This document shows positions 17,199-26,578 of a stretch of DNA of 64,000 bases, piece after piece. Origin of the DNA: JBBARC01 sp040400005 (GTDB lineage Bacteria > Pseudomonadota > Alphaproteobacteria > Acetobacterales > Acetobacteraceae). The notes under the pieces were generated by a model. The model was not told where the DNA came from and ran no database searches. It worked only from the letters and a program-made list of their open reading frames with translations. The DNA is taken from positions 124,001 to 188,000 of the forward strand of contig JBBARC010000001.1 of assembly GCA_040400005.1 (NCBI GenBank), read 5' to 3'. The translations under genes were made by a program, and so were the position numbers. Numbering within the stretch: the stretch's first letter is position 1; every line of letters begins with the position of its first letter.

Positions 17199-20100
17199 CT
17201 AAGCGACGCTTTGGTCGAGATCGACGTTCAAACCAAGTGATTTGAGTTCCTTGATCAGCACGTTGAAGCTTTCCGGAATACCCGCCTCGAAATTATCCTG
17301 CTCGCGCACGATGGCCTCGTACACCTTGGTGCGGCCCGACACGTCGTCGGACTTCACCGTCAACATTTCCTGCAAAGTGTAAGCGGCACCGTAGGCTTCA
17401 AGCGCCCACACCTCCATCTCGCCGAATCGCTGACCACCAAATTGTGCTTTGCCACCCAGCGGCTGCTGGGTAACCAAGCTGTACGGGCCAATTGAACGCG
17501 CGTGAATCTTATCATCGACCAAGTGATGCAATTTGAGCATGTAGATATACCCAACGGTCACTTTACGCTCGAACGGCTCGCCCGTACGACCATCAACCAA
17601 ACGCACCTGACCAGACGTATCAAGCCCGGCGCGCGTCAGCATCTCCTCGATGTCGGACATACGCGCGCCGTCAAACACCGGGGTTGCAATCGGAATACCT
17701 TTTTTGAGGTTCTCCGTCAGCTCGATCAACTCGTCATCGTTCATTGGCGCGATTTCTTCGGCAAACACTTTCTCACCGTAGATTTCACGCAGCTTGTCGA
17801 GTAAGGCCAACTTAGCCTGCCCAGTGCGACGGTATTCGTCAACCAGTTCGCCAACTTGGCGGCCAAGATTGGCGCAGGCCCAGCCAAGGTGAGTTTCCAA
17901 AATTTGGCCAACATTCATGCGGCTTGGCACGCCCAACGGGTTAAGCACCAAATCGACCGGCGTGCCGTCTTCAAGGAACGGCATGTCTTCAACCGGCACC
18001 ACGCGCGAAACCACGCCCTTGTTGCCATGCCTACCAGCCATCTTGTCGCCCGGTTGCAGCTTGCGCTTCACTGCCACGAACACCTTGACCATCTTCATGA
18101 CACCGGGCGGCAATTCATCGCCGCGTTGAACCTTTTCAACCTTGCTATCGAACCGCGCCGCAAGTCGACCCAAAGCCACGTCAAATTCACGTTTGAGCAC
18201 TTCGATCTCGGCCATCGAGCCATCGTCTTGCACGCCAATGTGGCGCCAAGCACCGCGCGGATGCTCCGCCAAAACCTCGGCCGTAATTACGGTGCCAGCC
18301 TTAATCCCTTTAAAGCCACCAGCTGCTTTCGCACCCAGCAGCTTTTCGCGCAGGCGGTTCAGGAAAGCACGCTCCTGAATGGCACGCTCGTCGTCGCGAT
18401 CCTTGGCAAGCCGTTCAATTTCGGCCCGCTCGATCGCCATCGCGCGTTCGTCTTTATCAACACCACGCCGGCTGAACACGCGCACATCAACAATGGTACC
18501 AGCAACACCAGGCGGCAGCCGCAGCGAGGTGTCGCGCACGTCTGATGCTTTTTCGCCAAAGATGGCCCGCAAAAGTTTTTCTTCCGGCGTCATCGGGCTC
18601 TCACCCTTTGGCGTTACCTTGCCGATCAAAATATCGCCCGGGTTCACTTCCGCGCCGACATAAACAATGCCAGCCTCGTCAAGGTTCTTTAGGCTTTCTT
18701 CGCCGACATTAGGAATATCGCGAGTGATTTCTTCCTGACCCAGCTTGGTGTCGCGCGCCATCACCTCGAATTCCTCGATATGGATCGAGGTAAACACGTC
18801 ATCGCGCGCGATGCGCTCTGAAATCAGAATACTATCTTCGAAATTATACCCGTTCCACGGCACAAAGGCACACAGCACGTTACGGCCCAACGCGAGTTCA
18901 CCCAATTCGGTGGACGGACCATCGGCGATGATTTCGCCAGCGGCAACATGATCGCCAACCCGCACCAGAGGGCGCTGATTGATACAAGTGGATTGGTTAG
19001 ACCGCATATACTTACGCAGACGATAAATATCCACGCCCGCCGTGGTGCCATCATCCGCCGTTGCGCGCACAACAATACGCGCACCATCGATCTGATCGAC
19101 AACCCCAGTTCGGCGGGCAACAATGGTCGCCCCGCTGTCGTGGGCCACGGCTGCTTCCATGCCAGTGCCAACCAGCGGCGCATCAGCGCGAATGAGCGGC
19201 ACCGCCTGGCGCTGCATGTTCGAGCCCATCAGAGCACGGTTAGCGTCATCGTTTTCCAAGAACGGAATCAAGGCTGCGGCCACCGACACCAATTGCTTGG
19301 GCGAGACGTCGACCGCGGTCACATTTTCTGGCCGGGTTAGGGAAAAGTCGCCTTGCTTGCGCACGGAGACGAGTTCCTCGGTAAACCGACCGTTGGCATC
19401 GGTCGGCGCATCGGCCTGCGCCACGATGAGTTTTTCTTCCTCCATCGCAGATAGATATTTCCAGCCGTCCTGCACCACGCCGTCTTTAACCAAGCGATAC
19501 GGGGTTTCAATAAACCCGTATTTATTCACCTTGGCGAAGGTCGCCAGCGAGTTGATCAAGCCAATATTCGGGCCCTCCGGCGTCTCAATTGGACAGATGC
19601 GGCCATAATGGGTGGGGTGCACGTCGCGCACTTCAAAACCGGCACGCTCACGCGTCAGACCGCCAGGGCCAAGTGCTGATAGGCGGCGTTTATGGGTAAC
19701 TTCCGACAGCGGATTAGTCTGATCCATAAACTGGCTAAGCTGCGACGAGCCAAAGAACTCACGCACGGCAGCGGCCGCAGGTTTCGCGTTGATCAGATCA
19801 TGCGGCATCACGGTGTCGATATCGACCGAACCCATGCGTTCACGAATTGCGCGCTCCATCCGCAGCAAGCCAACGCGATATTGGTTTTCCATCAACTCGC
19901 CAACCGAACGCACCCGGCGGTTTCCAAGGTTGTCGATGTCGTCGATCGATCCGCGACCATCCTTAAGATCAACTAGGATTTTGACGGTCTTCAGCACATC
20001 TTCCTTGCGCAACGTGCGAACGGTATCTTCGGCGTTCACATCCAGGCGCATGTTCATTTTGACTCGGCCCACCGCCGACAGATCATAGCGATCACCGTCA

Positions 20101-21371
20101 AAGAACATGCCACGAAACAAAGCTTCCGCAGTGTCGGGGGTAGGCGGCTCGCCAGGACGCATCACACGATAAATGTCGATCAGCGCGTCATCACGGCTGC
20201 TGTTTTTATCAATCGCCAGGGTGTTGCGAATCCAAGGCCCGTTCGCCTGGTCCACAGCAAGCGTCGGCAGGCTGTCGCGGCCCATTTCTTCCAAGGCAGC
20301 AAGCTTGGCTTCGGTCAGTTCCTCGCCAGCGTCGGCATAAACTTCACCGGTTTCTTCATTGACCAAATCCACCGCAACAAACCGGCCGATCAGGTCGGCA
20401 CGGCCAACTTGCACGTTCTTGGTGTTTTCGGCGATCTTACGGGCAGCCCGGGTGGTCAGCTTGGTTTCCGCTTCGGCAACAATCTCGCCGGTCTCCGCAT
20501 CCACGAGTGGTTCTAGTAATTTCAGGCCACGGAATGTCTCCGGGTCAAACGGCCGCGCCCAGCCGGTTGGACCGCGGGTATAAATCACCTGGTTGTAGAA
20601 ATAGCCCAAGATATCCTCGGCATCCAAGCCACGAATATCGATGGTGTCAGGGTCTTCACCAGCGGCGGCGCGCTCGGCACGGTTCTTTTCGCTCGCATCG
20701 CTTTCCAGCGCGTACAGCAGAGTGGTTACCGGCAGCTTACGCTTACGGTCGATGCGGACATAAACCATGTCCTTGCTGTCGAATTCAAAATCAAGCCACG
20801 AGCCGCGATACGGTATCACGCGGGCGGTGAACAGAAACTTGCCGCTCGAATGTGTCTTGCCCTTATCGTGGTCAAAAAACACACCGGGGCTGCGATGCAT
20901 CTGGCTGACAATAACACGTTCCGTGCCATTGATGATGAACGTGCCGTTATCGGTCATCAATGGCATATCGCCCATATAAACCGGCTGTTCTTTAATATCA
21001 CGAATCGACTTGGCGCCGGTATCCTCGTCGATATCCCACACGATCAGGCGCAGCACCACTTTCAGGGGGGCTGCAAAATTCAGCCCGCGCTGTATGCATT
21101 CTTCAACATCATATTTGGGTTCTTCCAGCTCATAATAGACGAACTCAAGCCTGCCGCGGCCGGCGAAATCATCGATCGGAAAGACGCTGGTGAACACTTC
21201 CTGCAAGCCGGCTTTGCCGCGGCTGTCAGGATTGACGTGCATTTGCAGAAAGCCCTCATAACTCGAGCGCTGCACATCAATCAGGTTCGGCATTGGCGCC
21301 ACTTCGGGAATCCGCCCGAAGCTTTTGCGAATCCGCTTGCGCGGGGTGAACGTTGGGGTCATTGCGTTCAT
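17199..21371 (-). CDS. rpoB: DNA-directed RNA polymerase subunit beta
   Basis: Second-largest RNA polymerase subunit, 1390 residues. The rifampicin-binding cluster reads SSQLSQFMDQTNPLSEVTHK then RRLSALGPGGL, with the Asp, His and Ser at the usual resistance positions unchanged. HPTHYGRICPIETPEGPNIG, KMAGRHGNKGVVSRVVPVED and the C-terminal GGKAQFGGQRFGEMEVWALE are all intact. The ATG at 21371 is used; an in-frame ATG three codons later is an alternative. It follows rplL by 181 bp. Confidence 0.98.
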   Translation of the reverse strand: MNAMTPTFTPRKRIRKSFGRIPEVAPMPNLIDVQRSSYEGFLQMHVNPDSRGKAGLQEVFTSVFPIDDFAGRGRLEFVYYELEEPKYDVEECIQRGLNFAAPLKVVLRLIVWDIDEDTGAKSIRDIKEQPVYMGDMPLMTDNGTFIINGTERVIVSQMHRSPGVFFDHDKGKTHSSGKFLFTARVIPYRGSWLDFEFDSKDMVYVRIDRKRKLPVTTLLYALESDASEKNRAERAAAGEDPDTIDIRGLDAEDILGYFYNQVIYTRGPTGWARPFDPETFRGLKLLEPLVDAETGEIVAEAETKLTTRAARKIAENTKNVQVGRADLIGRFVAVDLVNEETGEVYADAGEELTEAKLAALEEMGRDSLPTLAVDQANGPWIRNTLAIDKNSSRDDALIDIYRVMRPGEPPTPDTAEALFRGMFFDGDRYDLSAVGRVKMNMRLDVNAEDTVRTLRKEDVLKTVKILVDLKDGRGSIDDIDNLGNRRVRSVGELMENQYRVGLLRMERAIRERMGSVDIDTVMPHDLINAKPAAAAVREFFGSSQLSQFMDQTNPLSEVTHKRRLSALGPGGLTRERAGFEVRDVHPTHYGRICPIETPEGPNIGLINSLATFAKVNKYGFIETPYRLVKDGVVQDGWKYLSAMEEEKLIVAQADAPTDANGRFTEELVSVRKQGDFSLTRPENVTAVDVSPKQLVSVAAALIPFLENDDANRALMGSNMQRQAVPLIRADAPLVGTGMEAAVAHDSGATIVARRTGVVDQIDGARIVVRATADDGTTAGVDIYRLRKYMRSNQSTCINQRPLVRVGDHVAAGEIIADGPSTELGELALGRNVLCAFVPWNGYNFEDSILISERIARDDVFTSIHIEEFEVMARDTKLGQEEITRDIPNVGEESLKNLDEAGIVYVGAEVNPGDILIGKVTPKGESPMTPEEKLLRAIFGEKASDVRDTSLRLPPGVAGTIVDVRVFSRRGVDKDERAMAIERAEIERLAKDRDDERAIQERAFLNRLREKLLGAKAAGGFKGIKAGTVITAEVLAEHPRGAWRHIGVQDDGSMAEIEVLKREFDVALGRLAARFDSKVEKVQRGDELPPGVMKMVKVFVAVKRKLQPGDKMAGRHGNKGVVSRVVPVEDMPFLEDGTPVDLVLNPLGVPSRMNVGQILETHLGWACANLGRQVGELVDEYRRTGQAKLALLDKLREIYGEKVFAEEIAPMNDDELIELTENLKKGIPIATPVFDGARMSDIEEMLTRAGLDTSGQVRLVDGRTGEPFERKVTVGYIYMLKLHHLVDDKIHARSIGPYSLVTQQPLGGKAQFGGQRFGEMEVWALEAYGAAYTLQEMLTVKSDDVSGRTKVYEAIVREQDNFEAGIPESFNVLIKELKSLGLNVDLDQSVA

Positions 21372-21389
21372 CTTCTCTGCCTCATCCTG

Positions 21390-21414
21390 GCGAGCCTATC
21401 AAAACGGGGCTCGC
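21390..21414. repeat. Inverted repeat in the rplL-rpoB spacer
   Basis: The arms GCGAGCC (21390-21396) and GGCTCGC (21408-21414) flank an 11-base loop just before rpoB. The 181-bp spacer 21372-21552 is where many bacteria have an attenuator or RNase III site that sets rpoBC output. The role here is inference. Confidence 0.3.
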
Positions 21415-21520
21415 GAAACGTCCGGCCGGCCAAAACCCGGGCCGCTCGGGTCGCAAAAACAGCGAGAGGGGCGGACATCTTATCGATCTCCACCCCGCCC
21501 AACCGCTTATAATCCACGCA

Positions 21521-21536
21521 TGGGGGCAAGCCCCCA
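21521..21536. repeat. Stem-loop just after rplL
   Basis: TGGGGGC, two bases, GCCCCCA form a perfect 7-bp stem 16 bases beyond the rplL stop codon. On the minus strand it is not followed by a T-run, so it is more like a partial attenuator than a full terminator. It would allow reduced read-through from the abundant rplJL mRNA into rpoBC. Confidence 0.35.
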
Positions 21537-21552
21537 AGCATGGGAAACGACA

Positions 21553-21927
21553 CTATTTAACTTCGACAGTGGCGCCCTGCTCTTCCAACGTCTTCTTGAT
21601 CTTGGCGGCCTCTTCCTTGTTCGCACCTTCCTTAACGGTCTTCGGTGCGCCTTCAACGAGGTCTTTCGCTTCCTTCAGGCCGAGACCCGTGATGGTGCGA
21701 ATTTCTTTGATCACGTTGATCTTTTTATCGCCAGCGGCGGCAAGGATCACGGTGAATTCGGTCTGCTCTTCAACGGCTGCAGCGGCGGCCACAGGTGCCG
21801 CGGCGGCGGCGGCGGCCGGTGCTGCGGCGGAAACACCCCATTTTTCTTCGAGCATCTTCGACAGCTCAGCGGCTTCAAGCACAGTCAGGGCCGACAGATC
21901 GTCAACCAGTTTCGCCAAATCGGCCAT
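21553..21927 (-). CDS. rplL: 50S ribosomal protein L7/L12
   Basis: Stalk protein that recruits translation GTPases, 124 residues. The N-terminal dimerisation part (LAKLVDDLSALTVLEAAELSKMLEEKWGV) is joined by an alanine-rich hinge near residues 37-53 to the globular domain with EFTVILAAAGDKKINVIKEIR and GLGLKEAKDLVEGAPKTVKEG. It follows rplJ after 86 bases. Confidence 0.98.
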   Translation of the reverse strand: MADLAKLVDDLSALTVLEAAELSKMLEEKWGVSAAAPAAAAAAAPVAAAAAVEEQTEFTVILAAAGDKKINVIKEIRTITGLGLKEAKDLVEGAPKTVKEGANKEEAAKIKKTLEEQGATVEVK

Positions 21928-22013
21928 TTACATCTTCCTTGTGTTTACGTTCGGTGGGTTCCGCCCAAGGCTCAAAAGCCCAGGCGTTGACGCAAGATGC
22001 GCCATGATTGCAA

Positions 22014-22538
22014 TCAGGCTGCTTCCGCCTCGTCCTTCGTGGCATAGGCGCCAAAAACGCGAGCGAGTTGTGCGGCCGGCGCCTGGAGCACGCCTGCGAT
22101 GCGAGTGGCCGGCGTGGAGATCATCCCCACCAAGCTTGCACGCAGTTGATCCAGTGACGGCAGAGCGGCCAACGCCTTGATCCCATCCGCATCCAGCGTA
22201 TGGGTTCCAAGCGCGCCGCCCAGCACCACTAACTTCTCGTTTGTTTTGGCGAACTCGACGGCAACTTTTGCCACCGCTACCGGGTCACGTGCCCACGCAA
22301 GGGCCGTTGGTCCCACTAGCATCGGCTTGATGCCTTCGAATCGGGTCCCATCCAGGGCGAGGAGGGTCAGCCGGTTCTTCGCGACTTTGAAATTTGCCCC
22401 AGCTGCCCGCATACGCCTGCGCAGTTCGGTCACTTCGGCAACTGTCAGCCCGCTATTGCGAGTGACCACCACCATTGACGTCTCCGCGAAGACAGATGCG
22501 AGAGAGGCGACAAATTCACGCTTCTCCGTACGGTCCAA
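22014..22538 (-). CDS. rplJ: 50S ribosomal protein L10 (TTG start)
   Basis: Stalk base protein that holds L7/L12 dimers. I place the start at the TTG at 22538 (L/MDRTEKREFVASLASVFAET), giving 174 residues, close to the usual length. It has a good ribosome site GGAG seven bases upstream. The ATG at 22607 would add 23 arginine-rich residues not found in L10. The core shows NSGLTVAEVTELRRRMRAAG and FKVAKNRLTLLAL; the C-terminal helix that binds L12 follows. Confidence 0.9.
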   Translation of the reverse strand: MDRTEKREFVASLASVFAETSMVVVTRNSGLTVAEVTELRRRMRAAGANFKVAKNRLTLLALDGTRFEGIKPMLVGPTALAWARDPVAVAKVAVEFAKTNEKLVVLGGALGTHTLDADGIKALAALPSLDQLRASLVGMISTPATRIAGVLQAPAAQLARVFGAYATKDEAEAA

Positions 22539-22860
22539 ATCCCGTCTCCATCGTGGCCGGCGGTAATTGCTCACCGCAGGCCGGGTTGCCCATGAACCGC
22601 CTAGCACATGCCGGGCGATCCGGTTCGCCTGTCCTGATTACAAGCCGGAACCACCGAACATCACGCAGCGACACCCGTGGGCATCACCGCAAAATCCTCA
22701 GCTTCCCCGTCTCCCACGCGCGAAACTCTTGTAAGTTTCTTTACTGGCCTGAGGTAATAATCGCCTCGCGGCACAACGTGTGGTCTCGGACAGGTACAAG
22801 GCCGCGCAAACGCAACCTCTACTCACCCAGACGCGAACACCTGGGTGTATCTCACTTAAC
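22539..22860 (-). promoter_or_regulatory. rplJ leader region
   Basis: The 322-bp gap between rplA and rplJ is long for this operon and matches where the L10 leader normally lies, the mRNA target through which the L10-L12 complex represses rplJL. A CACCCAG/CTGGGTG stem (22824-22847) stands just after rplA. I could not confirm the kink-turn consensus by eye and see no protein-coding gene here. Confidence 0.4.
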
Positions 22861-23553
22861 TCAAACAGCCAGACTGCTCACATCAACCCGCACGCCAGGC
22901 CCCATGGTGGAACTCAGAGAAACCTTTTGCACGTAGGTGCCTTTGGCGCCCGTAGGCTTGGCTTTTTGGATTGCATCAACCAGAGCCTTGATGTTTTCCA
23001 GCAAAGCGCCGTCGTCAAAACTCGCTTTGCCAACGCCGGCATGAATAACCCCCGCCTTCTCGGCGCGAAATTCAACCTGCCCAGCTTTGGCGGCGCTCAC
23101 GGCACCCTTAACGTCCATGGTTACCGTACCTAATTTCGGATTTGGCATCAGGCCACGCGGCCCCAGAATTTTACCCAAACGGCCAACCAGGGCCATCATG
23201 TCCGGTGTTGCGATGCAACGATCAAACGCGATTTCGCCGGCCTGGACTTTTTCCGCCAGATCATCGGCGCCAACCACATCGGCGCCAGCAGCCAAGGCTT
23301 CTTCTGCCTTGGCACCGCGGGCAAACACGCCCACGCGCAATGTTTTACCCGTACCGTTGGGCAGGCTGATCAGCCCGCGCACCATTTGATCGGCATGACG
23401 CGGATCAATGCCGAGATTCATCGAAATTTCGACGGTCTCGTCAAACTTGGCGCGAGCATTAGACCGCACCAGAGCCACAGCTTCGATCAACGGATAGGAT
23501 TTTGCTGTATCGACCGCCTTATAGGCCGTCAGAATGCGCTTATTCTTTGCCAT
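22861..23553 (-). CDS. rplA: 50S ribosomal protein L1
   Basis: L1-stalk protein and, in enterobacteria, translational repressor of rplKA. The ATG at 23553 (MAKNKRILTAYKAVD) gives 230 residues, the family length; the upstream-extended frame to 23628 overlaps rplK. Signatures are EISMNLGIDPRHADQMVRGLISLPNGTGK and ILGPRGLMPNPKLGTV. It starts 4 bases after rplK ends. Confidence 0.97.
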   Translation of the reverse strand: MAKNKRILTAYKAVDTAKSYPLIEAVALVRSNARAKFDETVEISMNLGIDPRHADQMVRGLISLPNGTGKTLRVGVFARGAKAEEALAAGADVVGADDLAEKVQAGEIAFDRCIATPDMMALVGRLGKILGPRGLMPNPKLGTVTMDVKGAVSAAKAGQVEFRAEKAGVIHAGVGKASFDDGALLENIKALVDAIQKAKPTGAKGTYVQKVSLSSTMGPGVRVDVSSLAV

Positions 23554-23557
23554 GCCC

Positions 23558-23992
23558 CTAGCCCTCCACCACGACAAGACCCATCGAACGAGCGGAACCG
23601 GCGAGCATGCGCACAGCACCATCAACATCGTTCGCGTTCATATCAACCATCTTCTTGGCCGCGATCTCGCGCAACTGGGTAGTGGTCACTTTACCCGCAC
23701 TTGGCCCCTTCCCCGGGGTGGTGCTGCCGGCCGTGATGCCGGCCGCTTTTTTAATGAAATACGAATTTGGCGGCGTCTTCATGATAAAGCTGAACGTGCG
23801 ATCGCCGTACGCAGTGATCACCACCGGCACCGGCATCCCGGGCTCCATCGCCTGGGTGAGCGCATTGAACTCTTTCACGAATGCCATGATATTCAAGCCG
23901 CGCTGGCCTAGCGCGGGGCCCACTGGCGGCGAAGGGTTCGCCTTGCCCGCAGGTATTTGCAGTTTAATGTAGCCAACAACTTTCTTTGCCAT
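23558..23992 (-). CDS. rplK: 50S ribosomal protein L11
   Basis: Protein of the GTPase-associated centre, 144 residues. It shows KLQIPAGKANPSPPVGPALG, QRGLNIMAFVKEFNA and the C-terminal RNA-binding part GSARSMGLVVVEG. It is the first gene of the rplKAJL-rpoBC transcript, about 115 bases after a strong promoter. Confidence 0.98.
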   Translation of the reverse strand: MAKKVVGYIKLQIPAGKANPSPPVGPALGQRGLNIMAFVKEFNALTQAMEPGMPVPVVITAYGDRTFSFIMKTPPNSYFIKKAAGITAGSTTPGKGPSAGKVTTTQLREIAAKKMVDMNANDVDGAVRMLAGSARSMGLVVVEG

Positions 23993-24112
23993 CTATCCTG
24001 GCTCCCTAGGCAGCAACGCTACCAAGGACCGCGGTGCAAACGGCCGACGCTCAAGCCCACGGCAACATACCGGTGGCCCGCGACGGTCTCCCGCGTTCCA
24101 AATGAACCGCCG

Positions 24113-24141
24113 CATTTAGGGGGTTGGGGCCAGTGCGTCAA
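24113..24141 (-). promoter_or_regulatory. Sigma70-type promoter for rplKAJL-rpoBC
   Basis: On the minus strand TTGACG (-35, 24136-24141) and TAAATG (-10, 24113-24118) are separated by exactly 17 bases. It lies in the 232-bp gap between the beta-propeller gene and rplK and leaves a leader of about 115 bases. The usual upstream secE-nusG genes are not there, so the operon needs its own promoter. Confidence 0.6.
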
Positions 24142-24224
24142 GACCCCAATAAATGTATTGAGCGCCCGCGGCGCACAGAATCGCAATGCCGGGCGACCGC
24201 TAAAGCTTCATGATACATGCACGA

Positions 24225-25178
24225 CTACAGCAGCCCATCATGGGTATTGAGCCAAATGCCATGTGGCTGGCGGCCAACCTTGATGCGTTCGATCGCACCG
24301 CTGACCGGGTCGATAATTCCCACCGCCTGCGCATGGCGCAAGGCTGCCCATATCTTACCGTCGGGGGCGAATTCGAGATCGTCGGGAAAGCCCGGCACCC
24401 GCAAGGTGCGTTCAACCACTAGCGTATCGGGATTAACAACAGAAAGGCTACCTGCAACGCGATTTGTGACATAGATTTTTTGACCAGAATGATCGGGGAA
24501 CAATGTATGGGCGCCTTCCCCGGTGGCAACGGATCGCTCAACGTTGCCATCGGCCGGGTTGACCACAACAAAGTGCGCCTCCCCCATAATGCCGACCAGA
24601 ATGCGGCCGCGGTGCCACAACACCCCGGCCGGGGTCTTGCCAACAGGCACGGTCCAGCGCGCCTGCCCCGTGGCGGTGGCGATCGCCATCAGCTGATCGG
24701 TCCCCTGCAAACTGACATAGGCGGTGACGCTGTCGGGTGAATACGCAATATGGCTGGGCAGGGTTGCTGCCGGGATGCGGAATTTTAAGGTGAAACTCAC
24801 TGCATCAAAAATATCAACCTGGGCACGTGCAAGCCCGGCAATGGTCAGCAAGCGGCCGTCTGGGCTGAATTGCAGCTGATAGGGATCGGGCACCGCCAAC
24901 CGGCGCTGCATCTGCCCTGTGCGGGGATCAAGGAAAAACAGCGCATTACCCACTGTATCGCCAACCACGACCGATTTACGATCGGGTGTCAGCACCAGAT
25001 GGTGGGGCTCGCGTAGCATCGGCACGCGGTCAATTTCGCGGCGCGCCGCCATGTCGATAACGCTAACGGTCGCCTCGCCTGAATTGACCACAAAGGCCAG
25101 CGCCTTGCCCGCCGCCCAGGCGATGTTAGGGGCCAGGACAACGCCGAGGCTGGAAAACAACAAGGAACGGCGGAGCAT
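24225..25178 (-). CDS. Exported YVTN-type beta-propeller protein
   Basis: Predicted periplasmic protein of 317 residues with an N-terminal signal peptide (cleavage probably after AWAAG, about residue 23). It has repeated blades of the form LAFVVNSGEATVSVIDMAAR, KSVVVGDTVGNALFFLDPRTG and KIYVTNRVAGSLSVVNPDTL, that is, the YVTN/cytochrome-D1-like seven-bladed propeller pattern. There are no haem-binding CxxCH motifs, so it is not a complete cytochrome. Such proteins bind or scaffold partners; substrate unknown. It lies 136 bp after the COQ9-family gene on the same strand and may be the end of that transcript. Confidence 0.8.
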   Translation of the reverse strand: MLRRSLLFSSLGVVLAPNIAWAAGKALAFVVNSGEATVSVIDMAARREIDRVPMLREPHHLVLTPDRKSVVVGDTVGNALFFLDPRTGQMQRRLAVPDPYQLQFSPDGRLLTIAGLARAQVDIFDAVSFTLKFRIPAATLPSHIAYSPDSVTAYVSLQGTDQLMAIATATGQARWTVPVGKTPAGVLWHRGRILVGIMGEAHFVVVNPADGNVERSVATGEGAHTLFPDHSGQKIYVTNRVAGSLSVVNPDTLVVERTLRVPGFPDDLEFAPDGKIWAALRHAQAVGIIDPVSGAIERIKVGRQPHGIWLNTHDGLL

Positions 25179-25314
25179 GGCAGATGACCTTCAAAAAATC
25201 GCCGGCGAGCGGTTTCCCGCGAATCGGGTGGCCCATTTGGCTTTGCTCGACTTTATCGCGGCACATGCCAGGTGGTCACCGCGCCTGCCGCACAGCCGCC
25301 ATTCGACGTATGCG

Positions 25315-25884
25315 TTAAACTGTCCGCTTGCTGTTCAACCGCGCCCGGAGTTTTCCTAACCGGCCAACATCTCCAAGGCGGCGGTCGAGAAAAACTAGCG
25401 TCGCTTCGCCGCCACCGCTATCACGCAGCCAGTATAAAAAGGTGGCGCCATAAACGGCCGCCAGAATGGCGCGCTTGGTGTACCAGCTAAAATCAGCCGA
25501 AACATCACCGGCGCCGTGCCATACCCGGTCCACAGTGCGGGCCAACAACCGGGCGTTCAGCGCGGCATTTCCCGGCAACGCCAAAAACGCGACCGCTCTA
25601 CGAACCGCCGCCCGCTCATGTTCGGCTGCAGCAAACCGGGCCGCCACTAGTGCCCGCACTCGTCCGGTCAGCCCTTTGCCCGTCATAGCCGCTGTGGCAT
25701 CAACCACCATGCGCCGATCAGCCAAGTCGGCATAAGAATCAATTAAATCAGGCAATCCGCCGGGATAGAGAAAATCGACGCCTGCCTCGCGCGCCGCGCG
25801 CCACCAGCCCAACTCACCTGCCTGGGCCGCAACCGCCAAAGTCGCCCGGTCCCGCCGGTCTGCCGCTGTGTCTGTGCTCCTCAT
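25315..25884 (-). CDS. COQ9-family protein (rpsU-divergently transcribed protein)
   Basis: Alphaproteobacterial relative of mitochondrial COQ9, a lipid-binding helper of ubiquinone synthesis. The 189-residue product carries the family C-terminal pattern DVSADFSWYTKRAILAAVYG followed by FLYWLRDSGG and EATLVFLDRRLGDV. Its ATG overlaps the def stop by 4 bases (25881-25884), so the two are coupled. The family is named for lying divergently from rpsU, and rpsU is indeed divergent just beyond def. Function in ubiquinone synthesis is inferred from the family. Confidence 0.88.
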   Translation of the reverse strand: MRSTDTAADRRDRATLAVAAQAGELGWWRAAREAGVDFLYPGGLPDLIDSYADLADRRMVVDATAAMTGKGLTGRVRALVAARFAAAEHERAAVRRAVAFLALPGNAALNARLLARTVDRVWHGAGDVSADFSWYTKRAILAAVYGATFLYWLRDSGGGEATLVFLDRRLGDVGRLGKLRARLNSKRTV

Positions 25885-26408
25885 GCTTCCCCCCGCGCGG
25901 CGAACCGCGATTGTTCCTCGTTGAACCCAAAGGTCGTAAAATCGACGATTCGCATGGGGTAGAGAATGCCGTCGAGGTGATCATATTCGTGCTGCACGAC
26001 ATTGGCGTGCAACCCATCCACCTCGCCACCTACCAGCATTCCGTCGCAATCCACCCCCTGGTAGCGCAACCGCACATAACGCGGAACCACGGCCGTCAGC
26101 CCAGGAATCGAAAGGCAACCTTCTCGGCGCATCGCGGTCTCTGGCCCAATCGGCTCAAAACTCGGGTTGATCACCACTATTGGGCCTAATTCAATACCGC
26201 CATTGCGCTCGGCGGGCAGGCGCATCACAAAAAGCCGCACAGGCAGATGCACTTGCGGCGCTGCCAAGCCTATGCCAGGGGCGTCATCCATAGTTTCGAT
26301 CATGTCCGCGACTAAGCGCCGGATATCCGGCGCGCCGGGATCGGCCACTGGTTCGGCACGCGCCAGCAGCACGGGATGGCCCATACGGGCGATTTTTAAC
26401 ACAGCCAT
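25881..26408 (-). CDS. def: Peptide deformylase
   Basis: Metalloenzyme that removes the N-formyl group from nascent proteins. The 175-residue product has all three motifs: GIGLAAPQ (near residue 45), EGCLSIPG (near 100) and QHEYDHLDG (near 141) with the HExxH metal site. Length is normal. It begins a minus-strand pair with the COQ9-family gene, divergent from rpsU. fmt, its common neighbour, is not here. Confidence 0.96.
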   Translation of the reverse strand: MAVLKIARMGHPVLLARAEPVADPGAPDIRRLVADMIETMDDAPGIGLAAPQVHLPVRLFVMRLPAERNGGIELGPIVVINPSFEPIGPETAMRREGCLSIPGLTAVVPRYVRLRYQGVDCDGMLVGGEVDGLHANVVQHEYDHLDGILYPMRIVDFTTFGFNEEQSRFAARGEA

Positions 26409-26578
26409 GGCGCTATCTGCCCTACTTTCTGCCCGCAGGGCAAAACCCCACTTTCGTTCTCCGGCTTAACCATGATATAGACGCCGCTTCCCCGACAATA
26501 GCCGGGTGATTCGTCGCGCGTGCGATCCGGATGGTCCGGGTGGCGGGCACGGCGCCAGTCGAAGGAGTAGGCGACCAA

